Source: Gordionus sp. m RMFG-2023 (lineage: Eukaryota > Nematomorpha > Gordioida > Chordodea > Parachordodidae). Taken from it: 64,000 nt of DNA. Numbering within the stretch: the first letter of the stretch is position 1; every line of letters starts with the position of its first letter. The notes beneath the pieces are model-generated. The model saw nothing but the letters and a program-made list of their open reading frames with translations. It did no database searches and was not told the origin of the DNA. Below, piece by piece: positions 1 to 11,100 of the stretch. The DNA is taken from positions 54,351,561-54,415,560 of the forward strand of contig NC_088775.1 of NCBI RefSeq assembly GCF_954871325.1. Direction: 5' to 3'. A program made the translations under genes and the position numbers.

Positions 1-955
1 CCTGACCGTGTTATCATATTTGGAATAAGAAAAAATTTGGACTTCTTAGCTTCATGCGAACATTGGTTTTCTGATGATACATTTAAATCGCCACCTTTAT
101 TTACGCAAATTTATACAATTCATGGGATTAAAAATAATAATGTTTTACCTCTCATATATATATTGACCAATAGAAAGGAATATGAAACATATAAAAGAAT
201 ATTTACTATTATAGGTGACAACTTAATATCAACTCCAAAAAAAATTATGACGGATTTTGAAATAGCCAGTGTAAAAGCTTTCAATGAAGTGTTTCCCAGT
301 TCGCAACACAAATGTTGCTATTTCCATTTTGGTCAATCCTTTTGGTGAAACATTCAAAAATATCGCAGAAATATAAAACAGATGTGGAATTTAATATACA
401 ACTTAGAATGGTGGTTTGCTTGTCATTTGTGCCACCCTTAAATGTAGTTGAAACATTTGAATTACTAACAAACTCCGAATTTTATTCTAATAATCAATTG
501 TTACTTCAGCCTCTAATTGAAACTTTTAAAAAAGCTTACATTGGTAAAACATTTAGAAGAGGCATACTTGCTTTGTTTAATATTGAACTATGGAACTGTT
601 ACCAATTAACTCTGAACGGGGAAGCGAAAACCAACAACGCCGTTGAAGGGTAGCATATGCTTCAGTTCCCTCCTAACAAGTCACCATCCAAACATGTGTA
701 AATTTATATCAAGTTATCTATTTTTTTAAATGATTTAAAAAGTATAAAGATTTACTAATAAACTTTATAATTTATATTCTAGGGTTAAAAAAACAACAAG
801 GGTTGACAGAGTTAAAAAATGCTCAATATAATTCTGGTGAAACACCCTCAGAAAAAAATATCGAAATCTACATGCGAGAATAGTAACAATTATTTCTGAT
901 TTTGAAAATCGATCAAGATTAGATTATCTTAAAGGAATCGCTATTAATATAACAT
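1..955 (+). pseudogene. MULE-type transposase relic, 5' cut by window edge
   Basis: The frame open at base 1 reads a MULE-superfamily DDE transposase core: SCEHWFSDDTFK (first acidic site) followed by IYTIHG and IMTDFEIAS (second acidic site) and CCYFHFGQ. The reading then moves to another frame near 330-350 and continues KYKTDVEFNIQLRM, FVPPLNVVETFELL and NNAVEG, where a TAG at 651-653 replaces the usual Trp of the NAVEGW motif. A further frame change follows before TSHHPNM. Bases about 705-782 begin with GT and end TTCTAG and could be an intron. The C-terminal part, ending SRLDYLKGIA, is readable to about 945. Family assignment is from motif recognition; the element is clearly decayed and no terminal repeats were found inside the window. 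Confidence 0.75.
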
Positions 956-959
956 TGAA

Positions 960-3945
960 TGTTTATTTTTTTTAATTCTTATCTACAATAATAAAAATTT
1001 TGTTTGTTTTTATATAATAGTTTCTAATTTTTTATATTCGCATTATTTTTTGTGACAAAAATATAGGAAGGTCTACTTTAATATAAAATTTAGCTAGCTA
1101 CATACAGATTCATTCATCAAGATACAGATTTTATGAGAGTATTTACAAATTCTTTTATATGTGATGCAGTCTTTCTCTACCACATCAATCCCACGATTAA
1201 TATTTCAAAAATAACTACCTTTCGTCATGCATTATAAAATTATTTTAAAATTCATATTCCTAGCCCTTGATTCATATAGTTGTTTTCCCTTACAAATATA
1301 ATCATTTTTGATGAGCAACATTATTAGAAAAATATTATTATAAAATAATACTCAAGTATTACACTAAAGGGCAAAGTTTAAAACGAGGATTACATTTTCC
1401 TTTATTTATTAAAGCATGTAAATTTTTTTATATTGGGGTGTTTTTGTCCGATGTTTTTTTTATTTTTAACCAGTCTTTGTCCAAATCAGTGATTCTTTTA
1501 AAATTTTACACTTCAGTTATATATTTAACAAACTATTGGTTTAGACGATATATGGCAATGCTCTACTTTTTCCTTCACATATTCAATAAATAAAAAAATC
1601 ATTTTTTAAAAAACTTTTTATAATGAAATTCATTTTGTAAGGATATTTATTCTATATGTAAATTAGATATAAAAAAATATGACCTAAAGGGATCTATTAA
1701 TATAAGATAATACTTGCTATACCATTTCCTATTTTAACTTAAAAAAAGGACTGCGGAGAATATAATCAGGGGCTTGTATACATATCTATAAATGATATCA
1801 ACCCTCTCAAAACTTTTAACCTCCTACCAAATATAAATCATTAAAAAAAAGAAAATACCATTCATCCCGTTCCAATTTTATTCAAATAATGATAATTATT
1901 TCATAACTAACTATCCCCCTTCTAATTTCAATGATACTCCTCCAATGAGTTGGCAGTTCAAGTTACGATATTGACCTTGCTATAAAAATTTGGAAAAAAA
2001 TTGGTTGAATTAATTTTGTTATATTATAGCTCTAAAATTCCTTAAGGTTATTAATTATTTAAATATGACATTTGGTTAACTTTTTTTAATATACTATATT
2101 CTCATTTGATTTGATAACAATGTAATTGAGCTTGGGTGGCTTCATGTCATGTCATGAATAATAAAAATAATATTAAAATACATCATTTTTTTTGGTTATA
2201 TTTTTTTAAAAATTATTTTTATTTTTTTAGGCATTAAAAATAATCTAATTTATTTTTATTAAACAATATAGCTCAACCTATTCGCTTGATGAAAATATTT
2301 AGCTATCTTAATTGTTTTAAATTTTACCATAACCAATCCATCTCATTTTGATATAACATTTTCCAAAGTTGCCGCAAGTTATGTCATCTGTCGGAAAAGT
2401 TTCCAAGCTTTAGCCTTTCTTTTATCTTTAAATCCTCATATTTTGAAATAGGAAAAAAGTTGATTTTATAAATAATGATAGTAATATTTTTTTAATTTCA
2501 TTTAATTTTTTTATTATAATTGCTTTTTTTAGATTCTTTGTTCAATCTAAATTTGATTCAAATTTTTGAAATTGTAATAACTTTTGGTTCATACATAAGG
2601 TGTGCTATTGTCTATTTCTCTTATTAAAACTAGTTTTTGTTTATTGACTAGAAAAATTGATTGATGGAATAGTAAGTACTAATCTGGCATTTCATATGGT
2701 ATGAGCTCACCCAAAAATATTTGTTTGTTTTCGCATGTTGCCAATCTTGGCAATTTTATCTTATTTTGTTAGTAAAAACTATCTACCAAACGAATTGAAG
2801 AATCAATGTAATAAATTTCAATTATTGATTTAAGTTCCAGATTAAATGCTTCCAGAAATTTGGTTGATTTTACGCTTTAATGAGTGATATAGATTTTATT
2901 TCTCTTATAGTACGGTTACTTTTTTGTGTGTGAAAAAAATGACTGAAGAATTAATAAATATTAGCGCAAACCAGCTAATTTCCATTCTATCTATAATGCC
3001 AAATTAGGCAATTTTTCTATTTTTTGCTAATAAACTGTCTATTAAACGAATTAAATTATAATTAATACGGAACATCGATAAAATATTCGGAATAAATTAT
3101 TTCAGTCGCTTAAATCATAGATTTGCCAAAATTTTGTTACTAATAGTTTTTTCCTTTTACGAGCTACTATATGCTCGTTTAAATACTCAATTGGTACTAA
3201 TAAAACAAGAAATATTGATATAATTTACAATTAGTTCGTAGAACTATTCAGCAGCCAAATTTAACGGCGCTGATATTAAAATATATAAATCTTGTCAATT
3301 CCTCTGTTCTGATACACAAGTTGAAGCATATAAAGAAATTACTCAGAATTATCAAACTATTATGGTAATTATAGATATAAATAGCTTAAACCTTTGATTT
3401 TGAATGATACGATCAAGTTAGAATATTTTGAAAGAATTAAATAAAAATGTAAATATAAGCGTAAAAAATATGTAAAGATTAATTTTTAATTCTACATTCA
3501 AATGCTGGCTCAGAGATGAGTTTAATTTGAAAACATTGCTATAAATAGTACAGAAATAATAAATTATGTTTTCTACATTTGCAAGCATCCGTAATTTTTG
3601 TTGAACCAGTCCCACGGAAAGGTAGCTTCTTATGTTAAGAAATATCATGAAATCTTGATTTAAGATCCTAAAGATTACGGTTAATTTGTTGGCTTATCAA
3701 AATTGTTGTTATCTCACTATTTTCTTTATAATGCTAAAATATTCACCGCTGTTTTAAATAACTGGTTGGCTTAGATAATATTATTTTGTCTAAGATCTTA
3801 ATCGGAGCATTTTTAAAAATCGGCCCAAATCGAGCTGTTTAGCAACACTGCACAATAATTACCAAATTTTATAAAAATTTAATAAGAACCTTTTTTATTT
3901 TAATAAATATTTACGAATCGGTATCAATCTGTTTCCTTAGATTTG
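960..3945. other. A+T-rich stretch with no gene seen
   Basis: No coding frame with a recognisable domain was found on either strand. The only structure noticed is a diverged direct repeat of about 60 bases (2738-2800 and 2997-3053), both copies running from a TGCCAA...GGCAAT segment to an AAACGAATT segment. A short minus-strand open frame at 3418-3648 has no recognisable motif and is probably chance. Confidence 0.5.
3835..3850 (-). repeat. Possible solo hAT terminus
   Basis: The bases CTGTTTAGCAACACTG read in reverse complement as CAGTGTTGCTAAACAG, the style of a hAT terminal inverted repeat (compare the clear hAT terminus at 44980). No partner terminus or target duplication was found nearby, so this is only a weak call. 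Confidence 0.3.
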
Positions 3946-3968
3946 ATATATATATATATATATATATA
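3946..3968. repeat. (TA)n microsatellite
   Basis: About eleven uninterrupted TA dinucleotides. Confidence 0.9.
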
Positions 3969-5627
3969 AATGTTAGCGGCAATGTGAAATATTCGGCAAT
4001 GTGAGGTAGTGGTAGGCAGGGTAATTTTGTTCAGGTATTTTACAAATTAATAAATTTTTTAATTATTTGAGATTAATTTATTATTATTTAATATTAATTT
4101 ATTATTATAAATTTATTTTCTATTTTTTTTTAAAATATATTTTAATTTGTTACAATATATTTTTTGATTGATATTTTTTTTTAATATATATTTTTTTTTG
4201 CGAAAAAATCCTTCTTCGGTCTCATTTGATTGATTTATTAGACGCCGAATTAATGGTAAAGGAGAATTTTGACATGAATTGCGAAGAGTTAAAATTTATT
4301 TTCATATACTTTTAAATATAATAAATTCCTTCGGATAAATATGTAGATTTGGATCTAATTTTTATATATTTTGACTTTATAAATATGGGTAATATTCAAA
4401 TTTAAATTTATAAATTATAATTTGAAAAAAATTATTCACCAATATTTATATATAAAAGGATTGCAGTTGTCGCGCTTTCCCGCTTTTTATCCTTTTAGTC
4501 ATTAAAAATCCCACCTCACTCTTAGAATATGGGAGGTATGGCCGGGCCTAAAAACTTTTTGCAATTTAAAAAATGAGAAATAGATTAAGACGCCTATTTA
4601 ATCTATAATTAAAATATAGCCACTTTTTATAATTATTTTTTATTATCCTTTATTTATATACTCTTCTCAAAATTTAGAAAATGTTTTTAACTTCACCCTT
4701 GTCGTGGTAAAATATGTAAGAGTAAATAAAAAACACTCCATTTTGCCCTGGTTTCTAGATATTGGAATATCTTTATTTTCTTGATTTGGAACATTTTCTA
4801 TTTATTTTCAAAAAATCCTGATTTTTTTTAATTCCATTTTATTAGAAAAAATGAGTAAAAGTGCTTACAAATTGAGTAGAAGCGTTTAGCGGTGTTTCTA
4901 TAAAAACGCTGTGATTTAAATTGAACTGGTATTATTTTAAAAAATGATGAAAACTATTTTACGTTTTTTAATTTTTATATTGTTATAGTTAGACTTGTGA
5001 AATGAGCAAAAATAAAAAACTAAAATAACTGAAGATCTAATGGTTTATTTCATAAATATTACAAATTTATGTATCCAATAGAATATTTTGAATTTTTTTT
5101 TTGATTAATCATAACTTTGCAGTTATTTTTATTTATTAAAATGCGATTAGAAGAAAAAGGAGAGGTCAAAACAAATGAATTAGTTACTTTAATATCAGAA
5201 AGTTATATCGATGTGCATTATCTAAAAATTGTAATTAGGAGGCATTAATTATCAGTAAAATCTTCTATAATTTGTAAAAATAATCTGAGAAAATAAATAA
5301 ATTCTTAACTTTCAGTATATTTTTTTATCTAGATTGGAAAATACGTATTTCATTTACTTTAAATGACATAAAGCACACTTTAAAATTTTATGTTGGGGGG
5401 GGTTAACTTATTCTGGTAAAAACTTAACCCAAAATGTCCTCTCCATACTTACAACCATGAGTGAGTGAGACCAGAAAGATTAATATATTTTCTATCACAT
5501 CAGATAGAGGTTACATGCTTATTAAAAACAATACGTAATAAAATATTCTTAAAACATTCGCGTTTATGATTTAAGAAACTTCAGTTGGTAAATTGATATT
5601 GAATATATCAATTTCACTTAAAATGAA
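3969..5627. other. A+T-rich stretch with no gene seen
   Basis: No credible coding frame on either strand. A slightly G+C-richer patch at about 4480-4560 and a run of nine G around 5395 are the only compositional breaks. Confidence 0.5.
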
Positions 5628-6143
5628 TTCGCAATTTTCGCGGTCATGCGCTCGCTATAATAATTTCGCGGTAGAAAATTCGCTATAAATGGTTCGCGAT
5701 TAAAGTTTCGCTATAACGAGTTCGCGATCAAAGTTTCGCTAAAATGTATCTCTAAAGTATTCGCGGTTTAGGTTTCGCGGAAATAAATTCGCGATCAAAG
5801 ATTCGCCAAAATGTATTCGCTATAAAGTATTCACGGTTAAAGTTTCGCAAAAATAAATTCGCTATAAAGAGTTCGCGATAAAAGCTTCGCTAAAATGTAT
5901 TCGCCAATTAGGTTTCGCGGAAATAAATTTGCTATAACGAGTTAACTAGAATGTTTTCGCTATAAAGTATTCGCGGTTAAGGTTTCGCGAAAATAAATTC
6001 GCGATATGCTATAAATGTTTCGCGGAAAAAATTCGCGGAATTGGTTTCGCGATATTACCTTCGCTATAAAATTCCTTCGCGATAAACGACATTCGCGATA
6101 AAAGTTTCGCGAAAGTGTTTCGCGATAAAAGTTTCGCTGAATT
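5628..6143. repeat. 14-bp TTCGC satellite-like array
   Basis: More than thirty units, nearly all starting TTCGC, follow each other at a spacing of mostly exactly 14 bases. Common unit types are TTCGCGATCAAAGT, TTCGCTAAAATGTA, TTCGCTATAAAGTA, TTCGCGGTTAAGGT and TTCGCGGAAATAAA. In the middle of the array these five types recur in that order, suggesting a higher-order period of about 70 bases. Spacing becomes less regular (13 to 21 bases) towards 6000-6143. The array is very rich in CpG against an A+T-rich, CpG-poor surrounding. No coding frame and no partner array was found. Confidence 0.9.
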
Positions 6144-6155
6144 GACCTGATACGT

Positions 6156-6220
6156 AAAAATCGGCTAAGCCTAAAAATTGGCTAAGACTAAAAATGGGCT
6201 AAGCCTAAAAATTGGCTAAA
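6156..6220. repeat. 17-bp tandem repeat, about 3.8 units
   Basis: Units AAAAATCGGCTAAGCCT, AAAAATTGGCTAAGACT, AAAAATGGGCTAAGCCT and a partial fourth follow one another. The array starts 13 bases after the 14-bp array ends, but shares no obvious sequence with it. Confidence 0.9.
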
Positions 6221-6554
6221 ATAAATTAGTAAAAAATTCTGCATCGATGCCTAGCATTAATTATTATTTATTTATTTTATTAAAACAATTTATTTTATTT
6301 ATATTTAATGTAAATCTTTTATTATTATTATCAACAAATAAACATGTTATGATTTAATATATTTTATTTATAATTGTTATATTTTGAAATGAAAATAAAT
6401 TTATTTATTTGATGTTTTTTTAACAAAAAAGTAATATGCTGCTATTGTAAAAATGTAATATTCTTTTTAATAATTTATTAGTGATTTTCACAATCTTCTT
6501 TGTAAATACATCTTTTATTGAGGAATTATATTGTAAATTTTATTAGATAAAAAA

Positions 6555-7831
6555 CATGGGCGTCGTTAGCCTTTACAATCTCAGGGGGCTCAACTAAAAA
6601 AATTTCTATTGGGGGCGAAGCCCCCCATTTGCGGGTGTCATTTATTATATTATGCGATCATCCCGATCCGATGAAAAATATCGGTAATATCGGTACATTC
6701 CTGCTAATAATTTTTTTTTACCTTTTATATTATAAGAATAATTAGAATTTATTATAGTTTTTTAAAATACCAAGAAATTAATTAAAAATGTATTAATATA
6801 GTGAGCATGTGTTATTGAATGATTAATCAATTTTAAAATTTTTATTTATTTTATTGATTGAAACTCATTTATTGTTATTCATATTTACAAGTAAGTCTAT
6901 GCTGATTTTAGAAAATCTCATCCAATTGTGTTATTTTATGATGATAATACTTTTATTTTGTATATAATTTCATAATAATAATAAATTAATATTTGTAATA
7001 TTTTAAAAATATCAAATTATTTTAAAAAATTGAGTAGCCAAAATTTTGATATTATTTTTGGCGTCATATATGAAATGCACAAGATTTCATATATTCAAGA
7101 ACTTGAAGCTTGTTTGAATATATTTTATTAATATTCATTAAATATATGTTATATGGGCAAATAAATTGAATTTCTTTTATCGATAGATAATTTCTATAAT
7201 TGAATGAAAGTCCCATTTATTGTTATTTTCACTTGCAAGATGAATAATACTTTAAATTATATCAAATAGTTCCAAAAAAAACCATTAAAAACTGATTTAA
7301 ATAATTTTATTCAAAGACGACCCCTTTCGGGAATATAATATACACTTTTCTAAACATTTTTAACGATTTTGAGAATGAAGTTGGCCGCGTCCCAGACCAA
7401 TTTTTTTTATAAATATAAAGGAAGAGTTTAGTAATGTCTACTAAATTTTTTTAAAAATTGAAGGTCGTATTATTTCCAAAAAATCGTTTTTAGTCCTTAT
7501 ATATTACATAAAATGGCCGGAAATTGGTAATTCTTTTTTATCTAGTAGTTATTAAGATATGCTTAATTGAATGAAGGCAGATAATGGTAAAAATACGTCA
7601 ATTTTGCCACTTTGAACCCTAATATCTTCAAAAATATAAATGTTAGGAGGCTAAAATTTTGGCTATTTCTTAGTTAAATTGACCTTTCTTTGCTTAACAA
7701 ATTTTAAAAAAATCGAAGGGGGTTGGCCGAATCGTGGTTGATTTGTCATGGAATGACCCATATCTCAATATAAAAGAATATAAGATATTAAATTGAACCC
7801 CCTGAGATTATAATAGCTAATGATGCTACTG
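6555..7831. mobile_element. Non-autonomous hAT-like element with TIRs
   Basis: The left end reads CATGGGCGTCGTTAGCC, then TCTCAGGGGGCTCAA; the reverse complement of the right end reads CAGTAGCATCATTAGC, then TCTCAGGGGGTTCAA, so the two ends form imperfect inverted repeats of about 45 bases. Just inside the left end lies a hairpin GGGGGCGAAGCCCCC (6611-6625). The same style of end and hairpin is seen in the hAT element at 44842-49763. No coding frame was found inside. A clean 8-bp target duplication could not be seen, so the exact limits are uncertain. It contains the end of another element (7319-7759). Confidence 0.6.
7319..7759. mobile_element. Fragment related to the Sola-like element at 9.1-12.3 kb
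   Basis: The right end GTCATGGAATGACCC, preceded by a GGGGGTTGGCCGAA segment, matches the right terminus of the element at 9089-12326 (GACATGGAATGACCC preceded by GGGGTCGGCCGAAA). A partial inverted counterpart, GACCCCTTTCGGG, lies at about 7319, but the outer 30 bases of that end are missing. It sits inside the hAT-like element above. Confidence 0.45.
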
Positions 7832-7974
7832 AGCCCTATTATTTAACGATCAGTTCCGGGAGATATTTCGGTAACTATTATTTTATTAAATTTGAGATCA
7901 TTTCGAGCAATGTTGAACACAGATTATATCATAAAATACTACTATATGGAATAATTTGATAACAAAAAGAATAT

Positions 7975-7980
7975 TTTATT
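7975..7980 (-). promoter_or_regulatory. Candidate polyadenylation signal of the vigilin-like gene
   Basis: On the minus strand AATAAA occurs ten bases after the TGA that closes the last recognised exon. Such hexamers are common by chance in this composition, so the call depends on that exon really being terminal. Confidence 0.35.
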
Positions 7981-7989
7981 GCGTAAAAG

Positions 7990-8153
7990 TCAGTAAAACA
8001 TTAGGTATGAGACCTTTTTATTCACGATATCCATGATCTCTTGAATAGCAATAGATATGGAAGCCGGAGTTCCCTCGATCTGAACAAATTCGGGTCCTTT
8101 ATCGCCTGGGACTTTTATGTTTTCCACCCCGGATATTTGCTTTATTCGATTTA
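7990..8153 (-). CDS. Vigilin-like gene, last recognised exon
   Basis: From the acceptor CCCTCAAG the exon reads NRIKQISGVENIKVPGDKGP, EFVQIEGTP and IAIQEIMDIVNKK, finishing the fifth KH domain. Read straight on it gives VSYLMFY and TGA at 7992-7990, with AATAAA ten bases later, so it may be terminal. Alternatively GTCTCA right after the AAG (8013) is a weak splice donor and further exons lie outside or were missed; vertebrate vigilin has a longer tail after its last KH. Confidence 0.75.
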
Positions 8154-11100
8154 CTTGAGGGAACAAATGGTTTTTTTTTTAAAAAAAATCAAATAATATA
8201 TGAGCTAGTATTCAAAACATTTTAAAAATGTAATTAAAAAGTCAAAAATAGTGGAACTCAAAACGATGAAACATTTTAACGAAATAAATAAAAAATAGCG
8301 GTCCATTTTAAAACCTTATTAGTGTATTTTTGAATTTTTATTATACAATACAAATCCCATAAAAAATCAATATTGGGTCATTTTGTGCGTATTAAAATAG
8401 TTTCAGGTTACATCTTTCAAATCTTATAAAGTCCTCGTTGGTTATATATTGTCATATAATGTGGATATATGAGGTGGCGAATAGTAAAAGAGAGAAACAA
8501 AAACCTTCGATAAAAAATTGAAAAAACATTAATTAAATTTTAGATTTAATTTAAATTTCTTCAATTTGTATTAGTTTTTTATTTTTTGAATACTTAATTT
8601 TTACATTTGATTATATATTAAAAATCTTTATTTTAAAATTTATATCGTATTTATATTAATTTTGAAAATATAAGTTATTCTGACTATAAATAATCATAAA
8701 TTTATATAAAAATATATAATTTATGCATATTAATTAATTAATTAGATTATCATATTTTTATCTTAAGGTATCAATAATATATTATATAATGTAAATCTTT
8801 TCTTCTTGGCTTTTATTTCACTTGTATCACAACATATATAAAATCAAGAAAAAAATAAGTATTCAAAAAATAAAAACTAATATAAATTTTTTAAAAAAAG
8901 TAAATTAAATCTAAAAATCAATGAATGTTATTTTAATTAATTTTTTTCTTTTTTGTTTCTCTTTTACTATTCGCCACCTTATATATCCACTATATATGAT
9001 GGGTATGTTATGAGGATTATTTTTGTCGATTTTTTTTGCTCCAGCTCTCTTCATAAAAAAGATTCGTTGCTCAATTTTGCAATACACAGGGTCATTCCAT
9101 GTCAAATCAATCACTTTTCGGCCGACCCCTTTCGATTTCGATAAAAATTCGTAGGCTGGTCATATATGTTCCCATTAGATTATAAACAAAATTTTAGCGC
9201 ATTAGAAACTATAGTAGCGCAGATATTCGGGGTTAAAGGTCCAAAAAACGTCTTTTTTTGCTTTTTACTGATGTTAAATAATTAGTTTTTAATTTAAAAC
9301 TAAATATGATCAAATATTGAATCTAATATCAATAGCCAAGTTAATAATTGATGATTATGGCGAAAACATCAAAATTAATTTTTGATAAAATATGGGTCAT
9401 CTTATGGTCAGTTGAAAACTTGAAATTAATATTTCGAAATGTATATGATCTCCGATTTTTAATTTTTTTTTAAGAATTATTATCCGTTTACTATTTTTTT
9501 AATAATTTATTCGACAATCAGTATGGCTGGGTATTTATTTAAAAAAATATTGGTATTTAAAAAATAGATGGCGCTATATATAATAGTTTTAATATGTTAA
9601 AATTTATTTTTTTATTGATTAAAAATATTTTAATGTATATATATCATACTAAATCGATTACAATGTGCATTATATATATTATTTGTAATTCAGATCATAA
9701 ATTTTTAAAATCTTCACAAATTTTGCCTAATTAAGATAGTTTATAAATTAATTAAATCTTACTTCATCTAAAGGAATACAAAGCCTGGCTAGCTTGTGAG
9801 ATTCTTCAGGAGATAATATATATGTTCGACTGGTGGGAGTAGAAGGATTGACCAGCGAGAGAATATGAGATTTAGGCAACACTAAAATATTATCTTTCAG
9901 AGGAAATTTAAATGAGGCTGAAGGTCCACAAGGGTGTAAAAATCGGATTTTTACTTCTTCATTTGTATAACTTTTATCGATTATATATCCTAACCACCAT
10001 TTATCATCATATACACATGTTATATATTCATTAATATTTTAAAATATAATTTTCTCATTTAAAAACGGAACTTGTTTTATATTATATTTTTTGGAATTAG
10101 AATATATTTTGGTTTTTAGTTTATTTTGATCAATGGGAATAATCCCGTGAATTTTTTGGATCCCATGTATGGGCATTGCAGAATTAAATCTTTTACGAAG
10201 GGCTAATTCCTCTTCGATCCTCTTCGATATATTCTTGATTGGATACATATTCAAATTGAATATTAATAATTTCTTTAGCATAATTATATAATTCTAATGG
10301 TTAGGATTTGATTTTTATTTGGCCTTTGAAGACTAGCTCTGGCAACTAATCTTTTGACAGTTCCTCCGATACCGTCACATGCATTTTTGCCGTGAGCAGT
10401 GACAAAGAAATGCCATTCGGCAGGAATATTAAAATCGTATTTATGAAGGCATATGTACAGAAAATTTTTGCGATTCTTGTATTGAGACGCGGCTTCATCC
10501 GAAAAATATATTATTTTTTATGGTTTAGAATGAAATTTGGCTGTTAAGAATTTAATGAATTTTTTTTGATAAAGGTGGACTGCACTAGTATTATGGCTTA
10601 ATGATTCGGACAAAATAACAAAATTTATATTTTTTAATTCTTCTCCAGATTTATAATATGCTACAAATGGATGTATAGTGGCCTGCACATTGTTACAATG
10701 AAATCCCTGAACTTCATCTTGTAAAATGAAGGAATAATTTTCAGAATAATCTAGAATTGTTAAAAATTCCTCATCTTTTAAATTTTCTTTGGAATTCTTC
10801 AAAAATAAACTTTGTGTTTAGCTATAAACGAGTGACGCAGTAAAATTTGAACTTTTTATAATAGATATTCGATGAAACCATCAATGGACTTTATAATAGT
10901 TTCAAGATTTGCTCTATCCACCGTGATCCATTGTTTAAACGTGACATATTCTATACGATTTCTCTGAAACAATTCGTATAATAGGACCATAAGAGATTCT
11001 ATACCAGGGCATTTGATCACAATTTGTTAAATAACATTTTGGCTGAGATGGATTATAAATAATTTGCGCCAAAAGATTGTTATAAGAATTTATACACTAA

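Noticed and set aside
5628-6143. Array could suggest a CRISPR array
   Set aside because: Units are only 14 bases with no unique spacers, in a eukaryotic context with no cas genes.
8911-9144. Overlapping open frames on both strands
   Set aside because: Short, without domain, and overlapping the start of the Sola-like TIR.
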